From: Paenibacillus albiflavus | Lineage (GTDB): Bacteria; Bacillota; Bacilli; Paenibacillales; NBRC-103111 | Direction: 5' to 3' | NCBI RefSeq assembly: GCF_004344915.1 | Contig: NZ_SKFG01000010.1 | Coordinates: forward strand, 233,835-297,834 | Length of the DNA: 64,000 nt | Part shown: positions 27,323 to 35,826 of the stretch, one piece after another | How positions within the stretch are numbered: the stretch's first letter is position 1 | How the letters are laid out: each line of letters starts with the position of its first letter | Program-made: the position numbers and the translations under genes | The notes under the pieces: model-generated | The model's database searches: none | Seen by the model: the letters and a program-made list of their open reading frames with translations, nothing else | Told to the model about the DNA's origin: nothing

Positions 27323-28576
27323 CTATTTAGTCTTTAATATCCAATCTGCAAGCTCTGTTAATGCAACTGCTTGTTGATCTCCTGTAGCCATCGCTTTGAC
27401 GGTGATTTCACCGCGAGCAAGCTCGTCATCTCCTAGAATTGCAACGTAAGTTGCATTCGTACGGTCAGCTGACTTCATTTGGGCTTTCATTTTACGACCT
27501 TGGTAATCCTTCTCAGCCATAACGCCCTTAACTCTTAGTTCATGAACTAATCGAGTGATTTCCTTTTCTGCTGCTTCTCCAAGACCGATCAGATAAACAT
27601 CAAGCGGCTTAGGTGCAGGAATATCAACACCTTGTGCTTCCAGAACGATCAGAATCCGTTCCAACCCAAGACCAAGTCCAACACCAGATTGATCCGGTCC
27701 CCCAAATTGGCTAACAAGTCCGTTATAGCGACCACCACCGCCAATCGTATCAATTGCGCCAATGCCAGCGGCTTTATACTCAAACGCAGTATGCGTGTAA
27801 TAGTCTAAACCACGAACGAGACGTGGATTGATGCGATAAGGAATCTTCATCGCTTCCAAGTATCCAAGCACAGCGTCAAAATGCGTACGACATTCTTCAT
27901 CCAAATCTTCTAGCAGTTCAGGAGCACCCTCGCAGAATTTTTGATCCACTTTGCAATCGAGCAAACGCATCGGATTACGATCAAAACGAGTCTGACAATC
28001 CTTGCAAAGCTGATCTTTCACTGGAGCAAAGAAAGCTTGAAGCTTGCTGCGGAATGCCTCTCTGATTGCAGGCGTTCCAACTGAGTTAATCTCAACCGTA
28101 ACATCCTTAAGACCTAATTCCTTGTAGAACGTATATCCAAGCGCAACGACTTCGGCATCCAGACTCGGATCAACCGCGCCAAAAGCTTCAATACCAAACT
28201 GATGGAACTGACGCTGTCTGCCTGCTTGCGGCTGTTCATAACGGAACATCGGTCCGATATAATACAATTTCGTCAGATCAGGCTCACCATACAGCTTATT
28301 CTCAACGAATGCGCGTACCACGCCTGCAGTACCTTCTGGTCTTAGCGTAATACTGCGATCTCCTTTATCATTGAAGGTATACATTTCCTTCTGAACGATA
28401 TCCGTTGTTTCCCCTACACCACGAGCAAACACTTCCGTATGTTCGAAAATAGGCGTCCGCACCTCTTTATAATGAAAGCGACGGCATAAGTCCCTTGCCT
28501 GTGCCTCGAGATACTGCCATTTTTCAACAGTTCCCGGGAGCAAATCGGACGTTCCTTTTGGTTTCTGTAAACTCAT
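27323..28576 (-). CDS. hisS: Histidine--tRNA ligase
   Basis: Class II synthetase charging tRNA-His, 417 residues. It begins SLQKPKGTSDLLPG and contains motif 2 TLRPEGTAGVVRAFVE, the histidine-specific RGLDYYTHTAFEYK (about residues 255-268) and motif 3 GLGLERILIVLE, with a C-terminal anticodon-binding domain from about 325. AGGGGG lies eight bases before the ATG. It is the first gene of a hisS-aspS operon preceded by a T-box leader. Confidence 0.97.
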   Translation of the reverse strand: MSLQKPKGTSDLLPGTVEKWQYLEAQARDLCRRFHYKEVRTPIFEHTEVFARGVGETTDIVQKEMYTFNDKGDRSITLRPEGTAGVVRAFVENKLYGEPDLTKLYYIGPMFRYEQPQAGRQRQFHQFGIEAFGAVDPSLDAEVVALGYTFYKELGLKDVTVEINSVGTPAIREAFRSKLQAFFAPVKDQLCKDCQTRFDRNPMRLLDCKVDQKFCEGAPELLEDLDEECRTHFDAVLGYLEAMKIPYRINPRLVRGLDYYTHTAFEYKAAGIGAIDTIGGGGRYNGLVSQFGGPDQSGVGLGLGLERILIVLEAQGVDIPAPKPLDVYLIGLGEAAEKEITRLVHELRVKGVMAEKDYQGRKMKAQMKSADRTNATYVAILGDDELARGEITVKAMATGDQQAVALTELADWILKTK

Positions 28577-28595
28577 CTCATTGACCCCCTAAAAT

Positions 28596-28927
28596 AAAAA
28601 AACTCCCGTTCCTAACGATTATTACAATCGCTAGGGACGAGAGATTCGTTTATAATCACCCGTGGTGCCACCCACATTCCAAAACCAATAAGCCATTGCA
28701 TAAGCTCCATCAGTCTTGCTTCATACGGTTAACGCCCGTCTACGCAGTTTAGTTACTAAACGTTTATTTGCTTTATTCAAGCACAATTCCGTGTTCACCA
28801 AGTGTCCTCTGGGAAGTCCTTCACTTGCTCATCATAAGAAAGCTTGCAGCCTAGGCTTTCATCTCTGAATATGTGGGTGCAAATTACTTTATCCCTTCAT
28901 CGGATCAAAGGATTATCCAAATATATT
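28596..28927 (-). promoter_or_regulatory. T-box riboswitch leader of hisS-aspS, Asp specifier
   Basis: The T-box sequence TGGGTGGCACCACG is at 28661-28674, and the terminator arms are 28603-28620 and 28626-28643, followed by seven T on the minus strand. Stem I shows the AGTA/GAA internal loop between TTTGC/GCAAG and GGGA/TCCC pairings; by the same rule that gives GCT for alaS, the specifier is GAC (28816-28818), an aspartate codon. The operon would then answer to uncharged tRNA-Asp although hisS comes first. Confidence 0.9.
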
Positions 28928-28933
28928 ATTTAC

Positions 28934-28962
28934 ATAATAATCACGATCTATACGAATGTCAA
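28934..28962 (-). promoter_or_regulatory. Sigma-A promoter of hisS-aspS
   Basis: TTGACA (28957-28962) and TATTAT (28934-28939) are separated by 17 bases on the minus strand, just upstream of the T-box leader. The rest of the spacer up to the kinase start at 29109 shows no further clear element. Confidence 0.82.
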
Positions 28963-29108
28963 GAAAATACATCGTCCAATTCTAGTGATCGATCGAATAA
29001 TTCTCAACTTTACTAGAATACACCCTAGTAGGCAAACAGTAGCACGTGGTAAAATGTGGTAATAAAACCAGCGCGTCCGAATACGAATCGAACGATGGAG
29101 ATGATAGA

Positions 29109-30935
29109 GTGTTGAAAGCGTTGGTAGGCAAACTTTCGAATAGCTCGTTCCAAGTCAAGCTATTGTTATCGTATTCAATCATTATTCTGATCCCTGTATT
29201 ATCGGCCCTACTGTTGTCTGGGTTTAAGTTTTATTACCAAACGAAGGGCAAGTATGAAGACTTTCTGGAGCAATTGAACACAAGAACGAATGTGACCGTC
29301 AACGACTTTATTTCCAATATTGCACGGAACTCGTACTTTTATTTAACGGATACGAGGTTGCAAACTATTTTGAATAAAAATTATCAGCAAGAAAACTTGG
29401 AATTGTTGGAAGACGCCAACTATATGATGCGGGCAATGGATCAGATCGTGCTCATGAACGGATATATCGCGGGGGTTACTGTTATCGCTCCGAATAATCG
29501 GATCTATAATAGCACTTCAGCCTATACGTGGGATTTAGAGCCAATCATCGAGCGAGTGACCAAACAGGCATTGCAGAAGGGCAAAATAATCGTGTCGTCG
29601 CCTTATGCGAGCAGCAGCATGAACGGCAATCCAAAACTGCTCTCGATCGTGCGCTACTTATCTGACTTGAATCTGAAAAATAACATGGAAGGCTACGTGA
29701 AGGTTGACATTCATTATAAATCGTTTCGAAATTTGATCGATGGCATATCCGACTCCAATCTTCAGCTAACTACTGTTGTTATGGCCGATGGGAAAATGAT
29801 CTATCCAGCAAACGATTCACCGAATGCTTCGAATGATGCGGAATGGCAACAGCTTTTATCACAAATTGAGAGCAAGAAAAACACGGGAGAGAAAATCGTA
29901 CAATTTCGCATGAAAGACGAAACATATTTGTTTGCTTCGACCGTGAACGAAACGACCAATTGGAATATTATTCAATATATTCCGCTGCATGTTGTAGAAG
30001 ATAATTTTCTAAACAATACCCACAACTATCTGATCCTGAGCTTGCTAACTCTAATTATTGCCTTTTTCCTCGCGTTGTTCTTTTCGAGGCGCTTTATTAA
30101 GCCGATTCACAAGCTGCGGAAGGCGATGAAACGAGTCGATTCGGGAAATATGGATCAGGTTGTTTTGAATATAAGAATGACGGACGAGATCGGACAGCTC
30201 ATAGATAGTTACAATGCCATGATCTTGCGGTTAAAACAGAGCAGAGAGATGGAAATCCTGTCCAATCGTCTGCAGAAACGCGCGGAATTGAATATGCTGC
30301 AGGCGCAAATCAACCCGCATTTTCTGTACAATACGCTTAATGTGATTCACTCCATTGCTGAACTGAACAGGTTAAATGAAATTTCCGTCATGGCAAAGTC
30401 GCTAGCCAGCTTGTATCGATACAATATCAAAAACAACGATGATGTAACGATTGAAAAAGAACTGGAGCAAATCAAAAATTACATCAACATTCAGCAGATT
30501 CGTTTTCTATCTAAGTTTAACGTCATATATGAGATCGATACTGAGTTATATCCTTACAAAATATTAAAGTTTTTGCTACAGCCTCTTGTAGAAAATGCCT
30601 TTTATCACGGTTTGGAGCCAAAAGGCGGCAAAGGAACCCTCCGGTTATCGATCACAAAAAGGGGACATTCGCTGCATATTTGCATTGAAGACGATGGTGT
30701 CGGAATAAGCGAGCAGAAATTGGCCGAACTCAACGCAATTTTCGAACATCCTTTTCAAGTGGATGCCATCGATACAAAGGTGAATTTTGGATTACGTAAT
30801 GTGCACGCCCGAATCAAGAACTTTTACGGCGATGAATATTGGATCCGTGTTAGCAGCACCCCCCATCTTGGAACGTGCTTCGAAATCAAAATACCGGCGG
30901 AGAAGGAGCATGACGATGAACATTCTGGTCGTTGA
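29109..30935 (+). CDS. YesM-type sensor histidine kinase
   Basis: Membrane kinase that pairs with the AraC-type regulator encoded next, typical for control of oligosaccharide ABC importers. The 608-residue protein has a membrane segment at about 15-38, an extracellular sensor region, a second segment at about 300-320, a HAMP linker, the His_kinase domain with the phosphorylated histidine in QAQINPHFLYNTLN (about 420) and an ATPase domain (PLVENAFYHGLEPKGGKG). The GTG at 29109-29111 is eight bases from GGAG; the longer frame adds 21 polar residues before the membrane helix. The reading frame overlaps the regulator by 20 bases. Confidence 0.92.
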   Translation: MLKALVGKLSNSSFQVKLLLSYSIIILIPVLSALLLSGFKFYYQTKGKYEDFLEQLNTRTNVTVNDFISNIARNSYFYLTDTRLQTILNKNYQQENLELLEDANYMMRAMDQIVLMNGYIAGVTVIAPNNRIYNSTSAYTWDLEPIIERVTKQALQKGKIIVSSPYASSSMNGNPKLLSIVRYLSDLNLKNNMEGYVKVDIHYKSFRNLIDGISDSNLQLTTVVMADGKMIYPANDSPNASNDAEWQQLLSQIESKKNTGEKIVQFRMKDETYLFASTVNETTNWNIIQYIPLHVVEDNFLNNTHNYLILSLLTLIIAFFLALFFSRRFIKPIHKLRKAMKRVDSGNMDQVVLNIRMTDEIGQLIDSYNAMILRLKQSREMEILSNRLQKRAELNMLQAQINPHFLYNTLNVIHSIAELNRLNEISVMAKSLASLYRYNIKNNDDVTIEKELEQIKNYINIQQIRFLSKFNVIYEIDTELYPYKILKFLLQPLVENAFYHGLEPKGGKGTLRLSITKRGHSLHICIEDDGVGISEQKLAELNAIFEHPFQVDAIDTKVNFGLRNVHARIKNFYGDEYWIRVSSTPHLGTCFEIKIPAEKEHDDEHSGR

Positions 30936-32460
30936 AGACGAGTTTTATACGAGAAAAGCGCTTGTTCAACTGATACTCGATTGGAATTCGGCATCAAAGG
31001 TGTTTGAAGCGGAAGATGGTCTAGAAGCGCTTGAGATGATGGATACATGCAAGCCCGATCTTGTGTTCTCCGACATTCGAATGCCGCGCATCGATGGACT
31101 TGAATTGCTTGCACTTATCCGTGAGAAATATCCGTCGGTTGTTAGCGTGATTATAAGCGGGTATGACGATTTTATTTATGCGCAGCAAGCGATTCGGTTC
31201 AAGGCCGAACAATATTTGCTTAAGCCTGTGGAACGGCAGGAAATGGTTGCGCTGCTGAATCGAATATCCGAGCATAAGGTTTCTTCTGCGGAAATCTGGT
31301 TAGAGGAACGTTTAGCAGCCTGTTTGTATGAAGAGCAAAGTTTCGCGTCCGAGTCGAATGAATTCGGCTCAATTGACGCTTATACAACAGCAGTGTTGCG
31401 TGCGGACGGACTTCAACGGGATATTGTAAAGCAGATTGCCAGGCGGATGCTATCTATGCGCGGCATCCCGTTTGTCTTGAGCAATGATCGGCGTCATTCG
31501 GACATGGTTATTCTATGGATGTATGCGACGGATGCTTCCAAGGATAATCATTTGCGTGATCGGCAACAGATATTGCAGGATGTGATACAAGCTTATGCTG
31601 AGACAGCTGGAGGCGTGCTATCAATTGGCTTAAGCACAGTCAAGCGGGATGTTCGAGAGCTTGCCAAATCGTACATTGAGGCCAAACACGCTGTCTTATA
31701 CCGATTAATCATGGGGAACAACATCGTTTTCGATGCGTCAGATATGGGAGCGGTCACACCCTATAACCACGAATGGATGAATAATTGGATTACGCAAATT
31801 GATCATAAAGTGATCAACAATAGATTTGGCGATGCTGCTTCGCTTGTTCGCAAATTGATTGCTGAAGTAAGTGAGGTGCGATTGTCTGTGCACGCATTGT
31901 ACGATATGTGTGCGAAGATTACGGCCATCTTAAACTCTTTTATTGAATCGGAAAACAAGAGAACCGGTGAGCTTATGCCCTATGTGGAGCAAATTGACTT
32001 GCACCAATATGACTCGACGGATGAGATCGCAGATAAGTTAGCTAATCTCATGGAATCAGCAGCCTCCAAACTTGCATCGAGCAGTTCCAAGTTTGATATA
32101 ACCGAGGATATGAAACTTTATGTGCAGCAACATTTTCACCAAGAGATTATCCTTGAAGATTTGGCTAAAAATAAATATTTTACAGATCCTTCGTACTTGA
32201 GTCGGCTGTTCAAGAATAAAGTGGGCACGAGCTTTTCACAATACTTGCTCTCCTATAGAATGAACAAAGCCAAAAGTCTTCTTGAAAGCGATTTCATTCT
32301 TTCCGTGTCGGATGTGGCGAGCGCAGTCGGTTACAGCGATTATTCTTATTTCATTCAGATGTATAAAAAACATTTTGGGGCAACACCAGGCAAAGTAAAA
32401 AGGCAGAAAACGGCGGAACGCTTGGCGAGTAAAAAGGACAGTTTTGTCATATTCATCTAG
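30916..32460 (+). CDS. YesN-type response regulator, AraC family
   Basis: A 514-residue regulator: receiver domain at 1-120 (NILVVEDEFYTRKAL; phosphorylated aspartate in FSDIRMPRIDG near residue 54; lysine in YLLKPVE), a long middle part, and a C-terminal double helix-turn-helix of the AraC type (LEDLAKNKYFTDPSYLSRLFKNK, then VSDVASAVGYSDYSYF). It would bind the promoter of the adjacent importer genes after phosphorylation by the kinase. GGAG lies seven bases before the chosen ATG; another ATG two codons upstream is too close to that site. Confidence 0.92.
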   Translation: MNILVVEDEFYTRKALVQLILDWNSASKVFEAEDGLEALEMMDTCKPDLVFSDIRMPRIDGLELLALIREKYPSVVSVIISGYDDFIYAQQAIRFKAEQYLLKPVERQEMVALLNRISEHKVSSAEIWLEERLAACLYEEQSFASESNEFGSIDAYTTAVLRADGLQRDIVKQIARRMLSMRGIPFVLSNDRRHSDMVILWMYATDASKDNHLRDRQQILQDVIQAYAETAGGVLSIGLSTVKRDVRELAKSYIEAKHAVLYRLIMGNNIVFDASDMGAVTPYNHEWMNNWITQIDHKVINNRFGDAASLVRKLIAEVSEVRLSVHALYDMCAKITAILNSFIESENKRTGELMPYVEQIDLHQYDSTDEIADKLANLMESAASKLASSSSKFDITEDMKLYVQQHFHQEIILEDLAKNKYFTDPSYLSRLFKNKVGTSFSQYLLSYRMNKAKSLLESDFILSVSDVASAVGYSDYSYFIQMYKKHFGATPGKVKRQKTAERLASKKDSFVIFI

Positions 32461-32518
32461 TCATTTATGACCTATTTTGCGAGATTGACTGCGCATATAA
32501 TTAACGCAGGAATCGATT

Positions 32519-32533
32519 TTGTAAGCGTTACCA
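32519..32533 (+). promoter_or_regulatory. cre site (CcpA binding) upstream of the ABC importer
   Basis: TTGTAAGCGTTACCA fits the catabolite-responsive element consensus WTGNAANCGNWNNCW at every fixed position. It lies 33 bases before the lipoprotein start, so CcpA would probably repress the importer when preferred sugars are present. Confidence 0.75.
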
Positions 32534-32565
32534 CAGGATGTTAAAAGGGATGGGTGATTCTATTG

Positions 32566-33876
32566 ATGAAGAAAGCGAGCAAACAACTGCCTATTATGCT
32601 AACTGCATGCTTGTTGGCCGTAGCCGGCTGCTCCAAGACGGACACAAGCGAAAGCGCTGCCACTCCGGTAGGCGCAACTCCTGCCAGTGTTGCTTCACCG
32701 GAAAGCAAGGCGACACCTAAAGCGGGCGAGAAAGTGAAAATCGAATATTTTCAGCAAAAGACAGAAATTGCCTCGAAAGTAGACAAGCTCATTAGCGAGT
32801 TTCAAGAAAAGAATCCGAATATCATCGTTGAGCAGAATAGTGTGCCGAATTCGATGAACGTATGGACGATGCGACTATCGACGAACGATATGCCACCGGT
32901 CTTCAATCATTACCCGCACAATGCTGTATTCCAGAAAGCAGCGCGTGATGGAAGCATCGTTGACTTAACCAACGATCCACTCTTAAAAGATGTGCAACCA
33001 GCCATCCTGGAAATGAGCAAAATCGATGGGAAGAACTATTTGGTGCCGATTGCCCTCGCTACCCTTGGTGTGTACTACAACGAAGATATGTTTAAAGAGT
33101 TGAACCTTAGCATCCCACAAACATACAGCGAATTTATTGAAACGGCGGAGAAAATTAAAGCAGCAGGCAAAGTGCCCTTCTTGTTCGCTGACAAAGAAGT
33201 TCCCGCGATTAACTTTTCGACCGCAACGATGATGGGTGTGCAAGTGCCGAATGCGGAAAAGTTCTTCGACGACGTCATGAACGGAAAAGTCCATATCACG
33301 GATAATCCGGATATGAAAGTTTTCGCGAAGAAGATATACGATCTTCGCCAGTTCGGGCAGAAAAATTCATTGGGCGTTTCTCGAGAGGACAGAATTCGCG
33401 AATTTGCAAACGGCAAGGCTGCGATGTTCTTTGAAGGGATCTGGTCGATCCAACCAACGAAGGAAGCGAATCCAAATCTGAAGTTTGCAATGTTCCCGCT
33501 GCCAGCAGAGAAAGCAGAGGATACGAAAGTGCAAGTAACGGTTGATACGGGGATCGGTCTTCCCAAAGATGGCAAGAACCAGCAGGAAGCAAGGAAATTT
33601 ATCGAATTCATGGCTTCGAAGGAAGCCGTTGAAGAGTATATCAGTACATCCCAGTATCCAGCGGCAATCAAAGGGGTGAAGAACAACGCAGTTGAGAACA
33701 AGAGCTTAAACGATCTGATTAACGATGGCAAAATTTACGCACCGCTTAGCCGGAAATGGCCGCCAGGTGCGCTTGATGAATTTGGCGCCGCTACGCAGGA
33801 ACTGATCTCCACAGGCAATATCGATAATTATCTCAAAAAGCTGGATTCTATTTTCTACAATAAGCAAACTCAGTAG
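32566..33876 (+). CDS. Extracellular solute-binding lipoprotein, sugar ABC importer family 1
   Basis: Receptor of a carbohydrate-type ABC importer, anchored outside the membrane. The N-terminal signal MKKASKQLPIMLTACLLAVAGC ends in a lipobox (AVAGC, cysteine about 22), followed by a Ser/Thr/Pro linker and a periplasmic-binding fold typical of family 1 (KIEYFQQKTEIASKVDKLIS; FEGIWSIQP; ARKFIEFMASKEAVEEY). The ATG at 32566 is six to seven bases after GGTGATT. It is followed by two permeases and preceded by a two-component system and a cre site. The sugar is not identifiable; no glycosidase is adjacent. Confidence 0.92.
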   Translation: MKKASKQLPIMLTACLLAVAGCSKTDTSESAATPVGATPASVASPESKATPKAGEKVKIEYFQQKTEIASKVDKLISEFQEKNPNIIVEQNSVPNSMNVWTMRLSTNDMPPVFNHYPHNAVFQKAARDGSIVDLTNDPLLKDVQPAILEMSKIDGKNYLVPIALATLGVYYNEDMFKELNLSIPQTYSEFIETAEKIKAAGKVPFLFADKEVPAINFSTATMMGVQVPNAEKFFDDVMNGKVHITDNPDMKVFAKKIYDLRQFGQKNSLGVSREDRIREFANGKAAMFFEGIWSIQPTKEANPNLKFAMFPLPAEKAEDTKVQVTVDTGIGLPKDGKNQQEARKFIEFMASKEAVEEYISTSQYPAAIKGVKNNAVENKSLNDLINDGKIYAPLSRKWPPGALDEFGAATQELISTGNIDNYLKKLDSIFYNKQTQ

Positions 33877-33898
33877 CGAATATTGCTTTCAAATTCAG

Positions 33899-33938
33899 GG
33901 GAGAAAAGATTCCTAAGCGTTGCGGGATCCTTTCTCCC
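33899..33938 (+). other. Intercistronic hairpin between binding protein and permease
   Basis: GGGAGAAA (33899-33906) pairs with TTTCTCCC (33931-33938), with additional inner pairing. There is no T-run, so it more likely protects or processes the mRNA than terminates it; such stems often keep binding-protein transcripts more abundant than permease transcripts. Confidence 0.6.
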
Positions 33939-33987
33939 TACTATATGCCCGAGAAAGAACATGACTAGGAAGATAGGAGGATTATAA

Positions 33988-34908
33988 ATGGAAGGTATAG
34001 AAAAGAACCGATTTGCTGCAAGGAAAAAATCACTCGCTTTCCAGAAGCAAAAGCTGATATTCGTATTATTCACACTGCCTCCCGTATTGTTATATGTTGC
34101 GTTCTTCATATATCCTACGATAACCGGCGTCTATTACAGCATGACCGACTGGGATGGGTTCTCCAAAAAGTTTAATTTTATCGGACTGGACAATTACATC
34201 ACCATCCTGAAAGATAGCCGCTTCCTCAATTCGATAAGCTTCACGTTGTATTATACCGTCCTGGATGTCGTTCTGAAACTGCTTATTGCGCTGTTCCTTG
34301 CGATCTTGTTAAGTGGCAAAGTAAAGTGGCGGGGATTTATGCGTTCTGTCTATTTTTTTCCGGCTGTCCTAAGCTTGATTGCGGTAGGGCTTATTTTCAA
34401 TCAAATTTTTTATACAGTACTCCCTGCTATCGGTGAAGCACTCGATATTGAATGGCTAAAGGATAACTTATTGGCCGACAAGAGCACAGCCGTCTACGGA
34501 ATTGTATTTACGAATTTATGGCAGGGCGTCGCTATACCTATGGTTATTTTCATGGCGGGACTTGCCAGCGTACCACAGGATTTGCGTGAAGCAGCCATTA
34601 TCGACGGAGCAGGTCCGTTTCAGCGCTTTCGCTCGATTACGCTGCCCTTCTTGATTCCTATGTTAAACGTCAATTTGATCATTGCGATTAAAGGCGCGAT
34701 TACCGTGTTCGATTACATTGTCGCGATGACTGACGGAGGACCAGCACAAGCAACGGAATCGGTCGGATTTTTGATTTACCGTCACGGACTGAACGAGATG
34801 AAATTCGGCTATGGCACTGCTGAAGCAATCTATGTATTTCTGCTGATTGCGATCATTTCTATCGTACAAATCAAGCTGCTCAATCGAAAGGAGGCTGGGC
34901 AGCAATGA
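33988..34908 (+). CDS. ABC importer permease, MalF/UgpA type
   Basis: A 306-residue integral membrane protein with six predicted helices, starting with a basic cytoplasmic segment (MEGIEKNRFAARKKSLAFQ). The EAA loop, which contacts the ATPase, reads EAAIIDGAGPFQRFRSITLPFL near residue 205. Two residues groups, YYSMTDWDGF and FIGLDNYITIL, are typical of CUT1-family permeases. It overlaps the second permease by four bases. No ATPase gene is in the cluster, so a shared MsmX-like ATPase encoded elsewhere is expected. Confidence 0.92.
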   Translation: MEGIEKNRFAARKKSLAFQKQKLIFVLFTLPPVLLYVAFFIYPTITGVYYSMTDWDGFSKKFNFIGLDNYITILKDSRFLNSISFTLYYTVLDVVLKLLIALFLAILLSGKVKWRGFMRSVYFFPAVLSLIAVGLIFNQIFYTVLPAIGEALDIEWLKDNLLADKSTAVYGIVFTNLWQGVAIPMVIFMAGLASVPQDLREAAIIDGAGPFQRFRSITLPFLIPMLNVNLIIAIKGAITVFDYIVAMTDGGPAQATESVGFLIYRHGLNEMKFGYGTAEAIYVFLLIAIISIVQIKLLNRKEAGQQ

Positions 34909-35732
34909 AAACGAGCCGACTCGCGCAAATATTGAAATACGCCGTTCTAGTGCTCGGTATGCTCTTGATCGCTGCGCCGATGTATTTTACGGTAACGATC
35001 GCCATGAAAACGCCGACCGAAATGACAACCAGCTTTTTTTCTCTCCCGTCTAGTTTTTACTTGGGCAATTTTGAGCAGGTGATCAACAAGGGGAAGTTCT
35101 GGTTGTTTTTAGGGAATTCGTCGTACATCACGGTCGTCTCGATCGCAGTCATGCTAATTTTGATTCCGATGTTGTCGTATGCAATCTCTCGGAATGCTCG
35201 AAAGCCTTATTTTAAATTCGTGTACGTGTTCATTTTGGCGGGCATCTTCATTCCTTTTCAGGCGATCATGCTGCCCGTTTATAAACATATGAGCTCACTG
35301 AATCTGCTCAATCAACCCGGATTGATCATCATGTATGTAACGTTCTCGTTTACGCAGGGGATGTTTCTATGTGTCGGTTTCCTCAAAAATGTGCCGCTGG
35401 AGCTGGACGATGCTTCAAAAATCGATGGATGCGGAGTGTGGCAAACTTTTACACGTATTGTCTATCCGCTCATGATGCCGATTCTCGTGACGATTCTGAT
35501 TTTGAATAGCCTCTGGATTTGGAACGATTTTATGCTACCGCTGATTATGTTGAACAGAACTTCGGATTTTTGGACGCTACCGCTGTTCATCTACAACTTT
35601 AAAAGCGAGTATAGCTTTGACTACAATTTGGCGTTTGCCGGCTTTTTCATGACTATGCTGCCGATTCTTATTCTATATGGATTTGCGCAAAAGTATATTA
35701 TCGGAGGGCTTACTGAAGGAGCATTGAAATAA
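34905..35732 (+). CDS. ABC importer permease, MalG/AraQ type
   Basis: A 275-residue integral membrane partner of the preceding permease, six predicted helices. The EAA loop reads LDDASKIDGCGVWQTFTRIV near residue 175, and the C-terminus ends YIIGGLTEGALK, a CUT1-family hallmark. Translation is coupled to the first permease by a four-base overlap. It is the last gene of the kinase-regulator-importer unit. A hairpin terminator shared with the convergent gene follows. Confidence 0.93.
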   Translation: MKTSRLAQILKYAVLVLGMLLIAAPMYFTVTIAMKTPTEMTTSFFSLPSSFYLGNFEQVINKGKFWLFLGNSSYITVVSIAVMLILIPMLSYAISRNARKPYFKFVYVFILAGIFIPFQAIMLPVYKHMSSLNLLNQPGLIIMYVTFSFTQGMFLCVGFLKNVPLELDDASKIDGCGVWQTFTRIVYPLMMPILVTILILNSLWIWNDFMLPLIMLNRTSDFWTLPLFIYNFKSEYSFDYNLAFAGFFMTMLPILILYGFAQKYIIGGLTEGALK

Positions 35733-35746
35733 TACGCTGTTTTGTT

Positions 35747-35792
35747 AAAAAAACTCTCGTTCCTAACGATGTCTAATCATCAGGGACGAGAG
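35747..35792 (-). terminator. Terminator resembling the hisS T-box terminator
   Basis: Arms 35754-35770 and 35776-35792 form a 17-bp imperfect stem with a perfect CTCTCGT outer part; the minus strand continues with seven T. The stem and about 18 bases on its upstream side (35793-35810) match the hisS T-box terminator region (28596-28660) almost base for base, but the T-box sequence itself is absent. It ends the minus-strand gene at 35827 and may also slow plus-strand transcripts. Confidence 0.82.
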
Positions 35793-35826
35793 ATTTATTT
35801 ACTATCATCCAAGCCTGTATATTGAA

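Noticed and set aside
28802..28806. GACAC in the hisS leader as overlapping Asp/His dual specifier
   Set aside because: The AGTA/GAA loop alignment that works for alaS places the specifier at 28816-28818 instead; the GACAC lies outside that loop.
33075..33731. Long antisense frame across the importer lipoprotein gene
   Set aside because: It lies fully within a well-supported gene on the other strand, has no ribosome site context and no recognisable protein features.
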